Notes: a model not told the origin generated them from the letters alone. Positions 46,323 to 56,082 are shown, numbered from the stretch's first letter. The stretch: 64,000 nucleotides of DNA from Paraferrimonas sp. SM1919 (GCF_010993985.1 NZ_WINH01000015.1:39145-103144); one strand, 5' to 3'. A program made the numbers and translations.

Positions 46323-48773
46323 ATGGAAGTACTCATTAGTACTCTATGTATAGTCGCAGTAATTGGTCTGCTTGCTTACATCAGAGTTTCTCTCGCCGTT
46401 AGCAGTGTTGTTATTATTGCTACCGCAGGAGCATTAGTCGTGGCTGAGCAACTGTCCCCAATGGCAGTAGCTGTAATCACACTTTTACTGGCTTTGATTA
46501 ATATTAAATCGCTGCGTCGAGCTTTATTAAGCAAGCCAATGTTTAAGGTATTCAAAAAAATTACCCCAGAAATGTCGTCTACAGAAAAAGACGCCATCAA
46601 CGCTGGTACCACCTGGTGGGATGCCGAATTATTTTCAGGAAAACCTGATTGGCAACAACTGCAAGATGTAAAGATCAACCGCTTAACCGCTGAAGAACAG
46701 GCTTTCCTTGATGGCCCAGTGGAAGAAGTGGCTAAGATGATTAATGATTTTGAGATCAGCCACGAACTGGCTGATTTACCCCAAGAAGTATGGCAATACC
46801 TAAAAGATAATAAATTCTTTGCCATGATCATTAAGAAAAAGTACGGCGGCTTAGAGTTCTCGGCATACGCCCAATCTCGCGTACTCCAAAAGCTTTCGGG
46901 TCTAGGTTCAGTATTATCTTCCACTGTGGGGGTTCCGAACTCTCTGGGGCCTGGTGAGTTACTGCAACACTATGGCACTAAAGAACAACAAGACTACTAC
47001 CTACCCCGCCTAGCGAACGGCCAAGAAATTCCATGTTTCGCGCTAACCAGCCCAGAAGCAGGTTCTGACGCTGGAGCCATTCCTGACGATGGTGTGGTAT
47101 GCAAAGGCATGTGGCAAGGACAAGAAATCGTAGGGATCCGTCTAAACTGGAATAAACGCTACATTACCCTAGCCCCAGTGGCCACGGTACTTGGACTTGC
47201 ATTCAAAATGAAAGACCCAGATGGCCTTCTAGGGGATGTCAAAGACATTGGCATTACTTGTGCACTTGTCCCTACAGACATGGAAGGGATCCAAATTGGG
47301 CGTCGTCACTTCCCTCTAAACACCATGTTCCAAAATGGTCCGACCCAAGGTAAAGATGTATTTGTTCCATTGGATTACATTATTGGTGGCGCCAAAATGG
47401 CCGGCCAAGGCTGGCGTATGCTGGTCGAGTGTTTATCGGTTGGTCGCGCCATTACCCTGCCATCAACCTCTGCTGGCGGTCTCAAAACCATTTCTTTAGC
47501 GACCGGCGCTTATGCTCGTATTCGTCGTCAGTTTAAGTTGCCAATTGGTAAGTTAGAGGGTATTGAAGAGCCACTAGCACGCATTGGTGGTAATGCCTAC
47601 CTTGCCGATGCGGTAACCAAGATGACCACCACAGCCATTGATTTAGGTGAAAAACCTTCGGTACTGTCTGCTATTTGTAAATATCATCTCACTGACCGGA
47701 TGCAAAAATCCTTAGTGGATGCGATGGATATCCATGGTGGTAAGGGCGTTTGCTTAGGTCCGAATAACTACCTAGGCCGAGCCTACCAAGGTGCGCCAAT
47801 TGCGGTAACGGTAGAAGGTGCCAACATCCTAACCCGCTCGATGATCATTTATGGTCAAGGTGCTATTCGCTGTCATCCATTTGTTCTTAAAGAACTGCAA
47901 GCGGCCTTTAATGAAGATAGCGCACAAGGATTGAAAGAGTTCGATGAAGCGGTATTTGGTCATATTGGTTTTACCATCAGTAACTTCTTTAGAAGTGTTG
48001 GTTTAGCACTCTCGGGGTCGCGCTTAACCTCGGTACCAAGCAAAGCCAAGAACCAAAAATATTACCGCACCATGACCCGATTCAGTGCTAATCTAGCGCT
48101 ACTTTCTGACTTATTGATGGGTATCTTAGGTGGCCAACTTAAGCGTAAAGAGCGTCTGTCGGCACGTATGGGCGACGTGTTATCACAACTTTACCTAAGT
48201 TCAGCAACGCTCAAGCGCTTTGAATCGGAAGGCATGGTAGAAGCTGATCGCCCCCTTATGGATTGGGCAGTGCAAGACAGCTTGTATAAAGCTCAAGAAG
48301 CACTATACGACCTACTTGAAAACTTCCCTATTGGCTTTATGGGTAAAGTGCTAAAAGTGCTGCTGTTCCCATTTGGTAAAACCGTATCTAAGCCTTCAGA
48401 TAAACTGGATCATAAAGTTGCTAAGATCCTGCAAACCCCATGTGAGACTCGCACTCGCTTAGGCGAAGGTCAACCATGGGCGGTTAATGACAACAATCCG
48501 GTAGCCATCCAAGAGCAAACGTTAGTACAAATGCTTAAGGTTGAACCTATCTACGACAAAGTCTGTCAAGGCTTAGGTGAAAAGCTGCCGTTTATGTTCT
48601 TAGATCATATAGCCAAGCTAGGCCTTGAAAAGGGCGTGATCACTCAAGAAGAGGCACAAGAATTAGTCAAGGCAGAGAAAGGTCGACTACTTAGCATCAA
48701 CGTTGATGACTTTGATCCGCAAGTGCTAAGCAACATTAAAACGGCGAACGTTGAAAATCATCAAGCCGCATAA
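46323..48773 (+). CDS. fadE: Acyl-CoA dehydrogenase FadE
   Basis: 816 residues from the ATG at 46323 (GGAG upstream); length matches E. coli FadE (about 814). Two or three hydrophobic segments occupy the first 80 residues, anchoring it to the inner membrane. The acyl-CoA dehydrogenase core has CFALTSPEAGSDAGAIPDDG, and a long C-terminal extension ends in QVLSNIKTANVENHQAA. It catalyses the first oxidation of fatty-acid beta-oxidation with FAD. A strong terminator follows. Confidence 0.95.
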   Translation: MEVLISTLCIVAVIGLLAYIRVSLAVSSVVIIATAGALVVAEQLSPMAVAVITLLLALINIKSLRRALLSKPMFKVFKKITPEMSSTEKDAINAGTTWWDAELFSGKPDWQQLQDVKINRLTAEEQAFLDGPVEEVAKMINDFEISHELADLPQEVWQYLKDNKFFAMIIKKKYGGLEFSAYAQSRVLQKLSGLGSVLSSTVGVPNSLGPGELLQHYGTKEQQDYYLPRLANGQEIPCFALTSPEAGSDAGAIPDDGVVCKGMWQGQEIVGIRLNWNKRYITLAPVATVLGLAFKMKDPDGLLGDVKDIGITCALVPTDMEGIQIGRRHFPLNTMFQNGPTQGKDVFVPLDYIIGGAKMAGQGWRMLVECLSVGRAITLPSTSAGGLKTISLATGAYARIRRQFKLPIGKLEGIEEPLARIGGNAYLADAVTKMTTTAIDLGEKPSVLSAICKYHLTDRMQKSLVDAMDIHGGKGVCLGPNNYLGRAYQGAPIAVTVEGANILTRSMIIYGQGAIRCHPFVLKELQAAFNEDSAQGLKEFDEAVFGHIGFTISNFFRSVGLALSGSRLTSVPSKAKNQKYYRTMTRFSANLALLSDLLMGILGGQLKRKERLSARMGDVLSQLYLSSATLKRFESEGMVEADRPLMDWAVQDSLYKAQEALYDLLENFPIGFMGKVLKVLLFPFGKTVSKPSDKLDHKVAKILQTPCETRTRLGEGQPWAVNDNNPVAIQEQTLVQMLKVEPIYDKVCQGLGEKLPFMFLDHIAKLGLEKGVITQEEAQELVKAEKGRLLSINVDDFDPQVLSNIKTANVENHQAA

Positions 48774-48790
48774 TTTGCCCTAAAAAGACA

Positions 48791-48819
48791 AGGCCAAGCG
48801 ATAACTGCTTGGCCTTTTT
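48791..48819 (+). terminator. fadE terminator
   Basis: AGGCCAAGC pairs exactly with GCTTGGCCT around seven bases and runs into five Ts. Confidence 0.9.
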
Positions 48820-48833
48820 CGTTTCTAAAAGCG

Positions 48834-49181
48834 CTAACTACGCTTAGGCTGGGTATAGGTGCGATTTACCGCAGCATAGGTTTCCCGATGCTTCACTTCA
48901 AAAAATGAAAAGAATAACCAAGCAATAAATACTAAGACTTCATCGTCTTTGTTCATCACAAACTCTTGGAATTGCTCTTGCTCACCTTCATCATTGATTT
49001 CAGTATAAACAAAAAACACTTTTTGATTATTATCAGGATCAAGCAATAAGTTACCCTGTAATTCAGCCGCCACTTCTGCTAACTCTGGCTCCTCTGAGTT
49101 AGCTAAATAATTAAGCACAGCAGCAACCGATGATTGCTCAACTAAGGTAGCGACCAGTTTTGAATATTCAATATCTTGCAT
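48834..49181 (-). CDS. Small acidic protein, unknown
   Basis: 115 residues from the ATG at 49181 (an AAGG lies about 13 bases before it; a longer start at 49214 is possible). It is very acidic, with DIEYSKLVATLVEQSSVAAVLNYLANSEEPELAEVAAELQGNLLLDPDNNQKVFFVYTEIN and an aromatic AWLFFSFFEVKHRETYAAVNRTY at the end. It is soluble. I do not recognise the family. It is divergent from the FKBP gene. Confidence 0.55.
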   Translation of the reverse strand: MQDIEYSKLVATLVEQSSVAAVLNYLANSEEPELAEVAAELQGNLLLDPDNNQKVFFVYTEINDEGEQEQFQEFVMNKDDEVLVFIAWLFFSFFEVKHRETYAAVNRTYTQPKRS

Positions 49182-49244
49182 GGGGTATTTGCGCCTTGTA
49201 AATTTTGTTAGCATTGTAGTCTAATTCGCCCCCAAGGAAAAACA

Positions 49245-49712
49245 ATGAAAGTCTTATTAACGGCAATGGCCATCGCTTTAATCGCCTTTTACTTTTACAG
49301 CAAGCATAAAAATGACAAAGTAGCCGCAGAAAACCAAGTTGCTGCCCAAGCCTTCTTACAGCAAAACGCCAAAGATCCCAACGTTATTACCACCAGCAGT
49401 GGACTGCAATATAAGGTGTTAGTCGATGCCGAAGGCCCAAAACCAAGCGCCAGCAGTAACGTTGAAGTGCATTACCATGGCACCCTAATTGATGGCCAAG
49501 TTTTTGACTCGAGTGTGGAGCGTGGCCAAACCATCAGCTTTGGCCTCAACCAAGTGATCCCAGGCTGGACCGAAGGCCTGCAATTAATGAGTGTTGGCAG
49601 TAAATACCAATTTTTCATCCCAGCCCACCTAGCCTACGGCAATCGCAACGCCGGCATCATTAAACCCGGCAGCCTGCTGATCTTTGAAGTTGAATTATTT
49701 TCGATTAAATAA
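49245..49712 (+). CDS. FKBP-type peptidyl-prolyl isomerase
   Basis: 155 residues. A hydrophobic N-terminus (VLLTAMAIALIAFYFY) anchors or exports it. The FKBP domain has VEVHYHGTLIDGQVFDSS, IPGWTEGLQLMSVGSKYQFFIPAHLAYG and a final LLIFEVELFSI. It speeds folding of exported proteins in the periplasm or at the inner membrane. It resembles FklB/FkpA-type enzymes but is short, with no dimerisation domain. Confidence 0.88.
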   Translation: MKVLLTAMAIALIAFYFYSKHKNDKVAAENQVAAQAFLQQNAKDPNVITTSSGLQYKVLVDAEGPKPSASSNVEVHYHGTLIDGQVFDSSVERGQTISFGLNQVIPGWTEGLQLMSVGSKYQFFIPAHLAYGNRNAGIIKPGSLLIFEVELFSIK

Positions 49713-49723
49713 AACACTTGCCA

Positions 49724-49754
49724 ATACTAAAGTGCTGTAATGGCACTTTAGTAT
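49724..49754. repeat. Perfect 12-bp inverted repeat after the FKBP gene
   Basis: ATACTAAAGTGC and its exact complement flank seven bases. No T-run follows, so it may serve as a weak terminator or an RNA-stability hairpin. Confidence 0.6.
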
Positions 49755-50141
49755 GACGGTTATTGCTGGGACGAATATCTACACCAGCACTTGGGCAATG
49801 AGTTACCAAAAGCCGCCCCATATTAATGTCGCAGTGAGTATCACAATCCACTTCAACGCTACGGTGCTGTCATCAACAACCCAAAAAATGAACAACCAAT
49901 GCAGCACTAGCCCCATTTACTTGTTAGATATTCTGACAGTAATGTAACCATTATTAGCCACTTCAGATGGGTATTTATCAACGTTTACCGCAGGCATTAG
50001 CAGCAGCATAAGCCAACCATACAATAACAATGGTCTGTCAATGGTAAATCTTGTGTAAATGTGAATGCGGTGTATATTAAATATTACAAAAAGGCATTCT
50101 ATATAACTAAAAGAAATAAAAGAAGCGCATTGAGGTGATTT
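49755..50141. other. Intergenic region upstream of the three-domain sulfur protein gene
   Basis: About 390 bases. A 64-codon open frame in it has no ribosome site and a random-looking product, and I reject it. The region is AT-rich toward the right end. No operator is evident by eye. Confidence 0.4.
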
Positions 50142-52361
50142 ATGTTACAAGAGCACAATCCGATTTATCTTGATTGTAATGCCACTACCGCGGTGTTACC
50201 ACAGGTGGCAGCGGCGGTTAATCAAGCGATGACCCAAAATTATGGTAATCCTAGTTCGAGCCACATTACTGGCATCCAAGCCAAGGATTTAATGACCAGA
50301 GTGCGTCAAAAAGCCAAGCAGGCCATTGCAGCTGAACAAGGCAATATCATTTTTACCAGTGGTGCAACCGAAGGCATACAAACTGCAATTTTTTCTGCGC
50401 TCGTTCATGCCAAACAGCAGCTGGTTGCAGGCCAAGAATATTGTCTATTGTACGGAGCGACAGAGCATAAAGCCGTACCTAATTCCCTTGCGCACTGGAA
50501 TCAGATCCTTGATATTAATGCCAAAATTATAGAGATCCCGGTTAATAATAAAGGACTCTTAGACCTAGATTTTATTGCCAGCCATGCCCCCAAAGCTTTA
50601 TTGGTTTGCACCATGGCAGTTAACAACGAAACGGGGGTATACCAAAATCTAAAGGCGATCTATGACAGTTTAGGTGGCAGCAACAAATCCGCATTGTGGA
50701 TGGTTGATTGTGTTCAAGGCTTAGGCAAGATCCAACTGGATATGACGACAATGGGCATCGATTATGCACCATTTAGTGGTCACAAGCTGTATGCCCCCAA
50801 GGGCATAGGCTTTGTCTATGTGGCACAACACGCACCTTTTACTGCCTTTATTGCCGGTGGTGGTCAAGAATCTGGACTGCGTTCTGGCACCGAAAATATG
50901 CCGGGGTTAGCAGCCCTTGAAGTCGTATTTGATGCCCTACTTGGACATAACAATTTATTCGTTAAAGAGCAGCAACTGTACGATTTTAGGCAACAACTTG
51001 TTGAGACTCTGCAATCCGTATTTCCTACCATGGTGATTAATCACGATTTAGCTTACTCAGTGGCGACTACGATTAACTTTTCTGTCAAAGGTTTTACTTC
51101 AAAAGAAATTATGGATCTGTTCGATGCCGCCAACATTCGTGTTAGCTCTGGTTCAGCCTGCTCATCGAAAGTAACCAGAAGTTTTGTGCTTGACGCCATG
51201 GGACTAGAGAGTTGGCAGAGTGAGTCCGCCATTAGGTTGTCTTTTGGCCCTGGTAATAACCAACAAGATATTGATCTTGCATGTAAAAGGATCAAGCAAG
51301 CCGCTCGTGCCCTACAAAGCAGTTGTCGCCTGCTGAGTGAAAACAGCATCAATCAAGCTGTCGCTGCTGATGGCTTATATTTATTAAATCATGAGAATGC
51401 TTGTTGTTGGATATATGTGGATAAAGCGTCGAAACAAATGGTGGTTATCGATCCACTTAAACCGCTTAGCCAACGCATTGAAAACTTTGCTCGCTGCCAG
51501 CAGTTACAGGTTATCGCTATCCTAGATACCCATGGCCATGGCGATCATCAAAGTGCCAGAGATGAACTCACTCATTTGCTCAGTTCAAAGCAACAATGTG
51601 ATCATTTAGGCTGGCCTCAATCCCCACAGAGTGCAGATACCGATATGATCATGATTGGTGAAAAGCCACTCCAGCGCATTGCCACCCCAGGGCATACCCA
51701 TGATAGCCATTGCTACCTATTACAATGTGGCCCCCATCAGAGCTTTGCGTTTGTCGGTGATACCATTTTAATGGGCGGATTAGGTCGAACCAATTTTGAC
51801 TGTTCAAGTAGCAACATGATGTATCAAAGTCTACAAAAACTGTTGCCGCTATTAAGCCAAGATACAGTGCTGTGCTGCAGCCACGATTACAATAATGAAT
51901 TTTGTAGCAGCTTACCCATCGAACTGGCTCGCAATTCACTATTAAGACAAGTGAGCAATCAACAGATAGATGTCACCCAATTTATTGAAACTAAAAAACA
52001 GCTTGATAATCAGCTTGAAGATCAAGTCGGGCAAACCATCGTCTGTGGTACCATTGCCGGTTGTGATAATGCTCAAGTGAAACATGTTGGCGCTGAACAA
52101 CTTGATCAGCTTAGCTCTGACACTATTATTCTAGATATCCGTGAACCCCATGAATACCACCTGGGTCAGCCAATCAAAAACAGTATTAACATGCCTTTAA
52201 GTCAGCTGGTAAATTACATTGCCAGCCATAATGAAGACCGTCACCGCCCCCATATCCTGATCTGCCGCAGTGGTACTCGCTCAGCTGTCGCAGCTTCAGC
52301 ATTGGTCAAGTTTGGTTTTGACAATGTGGCACACTTTAATGGTGGTTACGCTTTAAATTAA
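50142..52361 (+). CDS. Fusion of cysteine desulfurase, metallo-beta-lactamase-fold domain and rhodanese
   Basis: 739 residues in one frame with three domains. Residues 1-395 form an IscS/NifS-type cysteine desulfurase: His109 in ATEHK, PLP lysine K215 in SGHK, and the catalytic loop SSGSACSS with Cys340. Residues about 410-620 form a metallo-beta-lactamase fold with HGHGDH (464-469), TPGHTHDSH with His518, VGDTILMGGLGRTNF with Asp540 and His581. The GLGRTNF loop is like persulfide dioxygenase (ETHE1). Residues about 645-739 are a rhodanese with CRSGTRS (Cys708). All active-site residues are present, which suggests that sulfur from cysteine is passed as a persulfide and either transferred or oxidised. 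No Fe-S operon (iscU, hscAB) is nearby. The gene is single. Confidence 0.9.
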   Translation: MLQEHNPIYLDCNATTAVLPQVAAAVNQAMTQNYGNPSSSHITGIQAKDLMTRVRQKAKQAIAAEQGNIIFTSGATEGIQTAIFSALVHAKQQLVAGQEYCLLYGATEHKAVPNSLAHWNQILDINAKIIEIPVNNKGLLDLDFIASHAPKALLVCTMAVNNETGVYQNLKAIYDSLGGSNKSALWMVDCVQGLGKIQLDMTTMGIDYAPFSGHKLYAPKGIGFVYVAQHAPFTAFIAGGGQESGLRSGTENMPGLAALEVVFDALLGHNNLFVKEQQLYDFRQQLVETLQSVFPTMVINHDLAYSVATTINFSVKGFTSKEIMDLFDAANIRVSSGSACSSKVTRSFVLDAMGLESWQSESAIRLSFGPGNNQQDIDLACKRIKQAARALQSSCRLLSENSINQAVAADGLYLLNHENACCWIYVDKASKQMVVIDPLKPLSQRIENFARCQQLQVIAILDTHGHGDHQSARDELTHLLSSKQQCDHLGWPQSPQSADTDMIMIGEKPLQRIATPGHTHDSHCYLLQCGPHQSFAFVGDTILMGGLGRTNFDCSSSNMMYQSLQKLLPLLSQDTVLCCSHDYNNEFCSSLPIELARNSLLRQVSNQQIDVTQFIETKKQLDNQLEDQVGQTIVCGTIAGCDNAQVKHVGAEQLDQLSSDTIILDIREPHEYHLGQPIKNSINMPLSQLVNYIASHNEDRHRPHILICRSGTRSAVAASALVKFGFDNVAHFNGGYALN

Positions 52362-52418
52362 CATCAGCAGTCATTATTTTCCCAGTGATTGCTTAGCCTA
52401 CACTGGGAAATATTAATG

Positions 52419-53186
52419 TTAAAAAGCCACCGATTGCTCAAACTCTAGGCCGTACTCTTGAGTGAATTTGTCAGCACAAATCTTTGCTTGTCCTTTACCA
52501 GCGGTAACTTCAATTTGTATGCTCGGTCCTATTAATTGAGAATAGAACTCATGCTTTAGTGGTTGGTATGGGCTGCAAAGATTGTAAATATGCTTGCCAG
52601 ATACAGAGTGCTGAATCACTTTGCAAATGGCGTTAACCACATCATGTTGGTGGATTAAGTTCACCACCGCGTCTTTTGGGCAAGATAAGGTTCTTGTTTT
52701 AAAGAAATTGCTCGGTTTACGTTCGCCACCGACTAAGCCTGCACAGCGTAAAATAGTGGTATTACCATGGCTTAAACAAAGCTGCTCGGCGTTAATGATC
52801 CGCTGCGCCCTTAACTGAGTATCCAACTCTGAGGTCTCGTCAATAACATCAAGGTGTTTGGCATAAACTGAAGTTGAGCTAATAAAAATCAGCTTTTGTT
52901 GTGGCTTAAGGGCTTGGATTACTGGCGCGAGTTTTTGCTGGTAGCCATCAAGACTCATCTCACCTCTGTCCCTTGGAGGAATGGTAACAACGATAACATC
53001 GGCATCAAGCACTTGTGCAAGATACTCGAGGTTTGCCCCCTCACCTAAATTCAGTGGGTAGCCAGTGAGCTGTTGATTTTCAGGTTTCTCAGTGTGATAA
53101 CTCACCTGTACTTGATAATTCTGGGCAACCAGTTGCGCCGCTAATGGCTTGCCTAACCAACCATAGCCTAAAATACTAACTTTCAC
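52419..53186 (-). CDS. NAD(P)-binding Rossmann protein, YeeZ-like
   Basis: 255 residues from a GTG at 53186, where MKVSILGYGWLGKPLAAQL begins the Rossmann fold. An ATG ten codons earlier lies inside the preceding gene and has no ribosome site. The pattern GYGWLGK, VIVVTIPPRDRG, KLIFISSTSVYAK and ILRCAGLVGG fits extended-SDR/epimerase-like proteins such as E. coli YeeZ. Substrate unknown. It overlaps the DUF2919 gene stop by 11 bases. Confidence 0.78.
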   Translation of the reverse strand: MKVSILGYGWLGKPLAAQLVAQNYQVQVSYHTEKPENQQLTGYPLNLGEGANLEYLAQVLDADVIVVTIPPRDRGEMSLDGYQQKLAPVIQALKPQQKLIFISSTSVYAKHLDVIDETSELDTQLRAQRIINAEQLCLSHGNTTILRCAGLVGGERKPSNFFKTRTLSCPKDAVVNLIHQHDVVNAICKVIQHSVSGKHIYNLCSPYQPLKHEFYSQLIGPSIQIEVTAGKGQAKICADKFTQEYGLEFEQSVAF

Positions 53187-53658
53187 TGTCTTTGTGCCAA
53201 TCCTTAATATAAGCATTCAAATGCTTGGTTTTAACTAGGTACCAAAATCCCCAAAATACCCCAATTAAGCTTAAGCCTAACCAAGGGCTAAACTGACCAT
53301 GCTTAGCAATAAATAACTGAATAAATTGGTAGCTTTCTAGACTAAGGCCAGCAATTAAAATCCACTTTAAGTAACTGAACAAGCCAATGGCAAATGTCCA
53401 TTTGCGTTTACGCTCCAAGAGCACTAATAAATAAGCCAGTAGGCCTAAACTACCGGTGATCAAGCTATTGAAAAATAGATCTTTATTGGGATAAAGAATC
53501 GACAAAATAAGACTTCTATCATTACTGAGAGTTAACGATGCTAACCAAGCCAAATAGCCCTTAGCCAAAAAGGCAATCATCAAGTACAGCCAAATTGGCG
53601 GTTTAACATGAGCTTTATCGTCTAACCAAGCCACATTTTCAATTGAGTTTTTTGCCAT
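53176..53658 (-). CDS. DUF2919 family membrane protein
   Basis: 160 residues with four hydrophobic segments. The start VKPPIWLYLMIAFLAKGYLAWLASL is typical of DUF2919 (E. coli YfeZ). Function unknown. Its start abuts the stop of rlmA, and its stop overlaps the next gene, so all three are probably co-transcribed. Confidence 0.8.
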   Translation of the reverse strand: MAKNSIENVAWLDDKAHVKPPIWLYLMIAFLAKGYLAWLASLTLSNDRSLILSILYPNKDLFFNSLITGSLGLLAYLLVLLERKRKWTFAIGLFSYLKWILIAGLSLESYQFIQLFIAKHGQFSPWLGLSLIGVFWGFWYLVKTKHLNAYIKDWHKDSES

Positions 53659-54470
53659 CAGTCAGTTCTTTGCCATACATCGATATCAAAATCTAAGGTG
53701 AGGGTTAACGGCTTAGATTGCAAGGCCTGCATGTCATCATCGCTTAAACGCCATGCAAATGGGGTCATATGTAACAGCGCGTGAATGTCTTGACTGCTGT
53801 TCAGGGTAATGGTTTCAGTCACTCGATGACGCTGATAACGCTCAAACCCTGGCGCGACATCTTCAATTAATTCATGCTCTTTTGGGTAGGGGTAAATCAC
53901 TTGTTTAATTTCAAACAAATGTCTTGGTCCAGGAGAAACCGCCACTAAATAGCCTTGGGATTTAATAATTCGCGCCAGCTCTTCATCTTTTGATGGAGCG
54001 TAAATGCGAGTAACCAAATCAAAACACGAATTTGCAAATGGGGTTTCATAAGCACTGGCCACACAAAACTGTATGTCCTTATAGCGCTTTGCCCCGTAAC
54101 GAACCGCCACTTTGGAAATATCTAAACCGTAAAATTGGCTATCCCCCAATTGTAATGCTTCGGCGAGCCTATGGCTGTAGTAACCTTCACCGCAACCTAA
54201 ATCCAACACAGTGGCGTTAGTATCAATCAGTGATTGGCTAACTTGATTGACCTTGTCCGACAGGCATTGGTAAAAACCTTGATTCAGAAAATGACGTCTC
54301 GCCTGCATCATTTCTTTATTGTCGCCAGGATCTTTGGAGCGTTTTTTTTGCACCGGCAACAGATTCACATAACCTTCTTTGGCCATATCAAACTGATGGT
54401 TGTTGTCACAACGGAATTGATTGTGCAGCTGTGATAATGGCAGCTGACATAAGGGACATTGATAACTCAT
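53658..54470 (-). CDS. rlmA: 23S rRNA guanine-N1 methyltransferase RlmA
   Basis: 270 residues. The N-terminal zinc-finger (CPLCQLPL then CDNNHQFDMAKEGYVNLLPVQKKRSKDPGDNKEMMQARRHFL) is a clear RlmA signature. The Rossmann core has VLDLGCGEGYYSHRL (SAM motif I). It methylates G745 of 23S rRNA in Gram-negative bacteria. Confidence 0.92.
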   Translation of the reverse strand: MSYQCPLCQLPLSQLHNQFRCDNNHQFDMAKEGYVNLLPVQKKRSKDPGDNKEMMQARRHFLNQGFYQCLSDKVNQVSQSLIDTNATVLDLGCGEGYYSHRLAEALQLGDSQFYGLDISKVAVRYGAKRYKDIQFCVASAYETPFANSCFDLVTRIYAPSKDEELARIIKSQGYLVAVSPGPRHLFEIKQVIYPYPKEHELIEDVAPGFERYQRHRVTETITLNSSQDIHALLHMTPFAWRLSDDDMQALQSKPLTLTLDFDIDVWQRTD

Positions 54471-54482
54471 AATTCTTTTGGC

Positions 54483-55010
54483 TTAATTACAATGGCTAAT
54501 GGACCAAGCGGGAATAATACTTAGCGTTTGGGCGTTCCCCATTAGCTTAGCTGCTTTTTCATCGATACTCGCGAGTATTCCTAGGGCGCCCCGCTCTCTG
54601 GCAAGAAAATACAATAAGCCCATTTCATCCAATTGTTGTTGAGAGCCCACTTCAGTAGAGCTTAAAGGTTTAAAACTAAAGGTATGCAGTTGCTGCTGTT
54701 TCAGTTGCTCCAATAACCTTAAGCGGGCACTATCGCCCATGGCGCCGTATAAAGTCACTTTGATACTCTCTATCAACTCCTGCTGGCCACTGCTGTCATA
54801 AATAGCGTCATGTTCGCCATTGATGAACCCTTGATAACAACTGTGGTTATGCCAAAGGCCAATAATTAGGTAACGGTCATGGTCCAACTTGCCACCAAAC
54901 TGGCCTAAAAACCCTTCAACCTGTTTAAGCGCTTGCCAGTGACTTTGAGTGGCGCTAAAGGCATCAAAGTGTTCAGGCTTAATATGTAATTCAATGGCTT
55001 TTAATAACAT
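54483..55010 (-). CDS. DUF4937-like dimeric alpha/beta-barrel protein
   Basis: 175 residues. The first half (MLLKAIELHIKPEHFDAFSATQSHWQALKQVEGFLGQFGGKLDHDRYLIIGLWHNHSCYQGFINGEHDAIYD) follows a ferredoxin-like monooxygenase pattern similar to DUF4937/YdbC-type proteins. The second half is a further helical domain with no clear relative. Its start overlaps the phzF-like gene stop by 20 bases. Function unknown. Confidence 0.65.
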   Translation of the reverse strand: MLLKAIELHIKPEHFDAFSATQSHWQALKQVEGFLGQFGGKLDHDRYLIIGLWHNHSCYQGFINGEHDAIYDSSGQQELIESIKVTLYGAMGDSARLRLLEQLKQQQLHTFSFKPLSSTEVGSQQQLDEMGLLYFLARERGALGILASIDEKAAKLMGNAQTLSIIPAWSISHCN

Positions 55011-55803
55011 CTGGGCTCTCTATGGTGGCACTCATATAAGTATTACAATAACCCGTCAGCTCAATACGCTGCGGGAGCAGTTGCAGCTGCACTTTACCAC
55101 CCCGCTTCGACGCTTGGAATGCTGTAAGTGTTTGTTTGTCTAATTTTTCTGCCCATAAAGGCCCAATACCCGTATATAAAGAGCCCGTTACCGGATCTTC
55201 ATCGCCACCATTGGCTGGCCAAAAATAGCGAGCATAAAAGTCAAATTCTACATCACTATGGCTTTTCGCCGTTACCGCCACATCTCGCGGTGCTACGGCC
55301 TTTATTGCCTCTAAATCCATTTGGGTAGCAACTACGGCTTGCTCATTTTCAAGCTCAAGCACATAACATTGCTGATTGACATAGCAAGCTTTAATTGGCT
55401 GATTAATACTGTGAGTCAGTACTTCTGGGGTAGCCACTGACTGTAATGGCCTCAAAGGTAAGCTCATAGTGATATAACCATCGCCTTTATTGGCTAGCTG
55501 CATATCACCGACAGCCGCAGCGGTGATGGTGACGGTTTTTAATAATGGCTGCTGTCTAAATATCCAAAAGGCACTCGCCATGGTGGCATGCCCACAAAAA
55601 TCGATTTCACTTAAAGGTGAAAACCACCGTACATGATAGTGATCTGGAGCGCTGGCAACTAAGAATGCCGTTTCAGATACCAAATGGATCGCAGCCATTT
55701 GCTGCATTAAATCATCGTCCAACCATTGCTTAAGGATCACCACAGCTGCACTATTGCCGCTAAAGGGTCCCTGTTTAAAAACATCAACAAATCCAACCTG
55801 CAT
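54991..55803 (-). CDS. PhzF family isomerase/epimerase-like protein
   Basis: 270 residues from the ATG at 55803 (GAGG upstream; an earlier TTG is unlikely). PhzF signatures are FSGNSAAVV, the catalytic Glu in VSETAFLV, VRWFSPLSEIDFCGHATMASAFW and GGDEDPVTGSLYTGIGPLW. The family includes PhzF (phenazine pathway) and many unrelated isomerases; no phenazine genes are near. Confidence 0.88.
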   Translation of the reverse strand: MQVGFVDVFKQGPFSGNSAAVVILKQWLDDDLMQQMAAIHLVSETAFLVASAPDHYHVRWFSPLSEIDFCGHATMASAFWIFRQQPLLKTVTITAAAVGDMQLANKGDGYITMSLPLRPLQSVATPEVLTHSINQPIKACYVNQQCYVLELENEQAVVATQMDLEAIKAVAPRDVAVTAKSHSDVEFDFYARYFWPANGGDEDPVTGSLYTGIGPLWAEKLDKQTLTAFQASKRGGKVQLQLLPQRIELTGYCNTYMSATIESPDVIKSH

Positions 55804-56082
55804 CAAAAACCTCAAAACACCAAATTAAAACCTTAACTTAAAATATACATCAAAAACCGCAAAATAACACAAGTACTCACCAATAAAACCCCAAATAATA
55901 ACATTTAAAAATAAATGCGAACAAAATAACAACAACTAACGACCATCTCAAACAAAATCTTTTATACTTTAAAATCAACAAATTATATTTAAAAAACACA
56001 GAGTAACGACATCAACTCACTTTACTCTACGACTTTTTGTGTGATTTAAGTCACTTTAACTTGAAATGCATAACTTAGCTCC
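55804..56082. other. AT-rich region upstream of guaC
   Basis: Strongly AT-rich stretch in the 386-base divergent gap. I see no gene in it; the guaC promoter and hairpin occupy its right side and are listed separately. Confidence 0.4.

Noticed and set aside
49753..49947. 64-codon open frame between the FKBP gene and the sulfur fusion gene
   Set aside because: No ribosome-binding site, no recognisable composition, and it starts inside an inverted repeat.
54991..55803. PhzF as evidence for a phenazine or other antibiotic pathway
   Set aside because: PhzF-family isomerases are widespread and no other phenazine genes are present; neighbours are RNA-modification and unknown genes.
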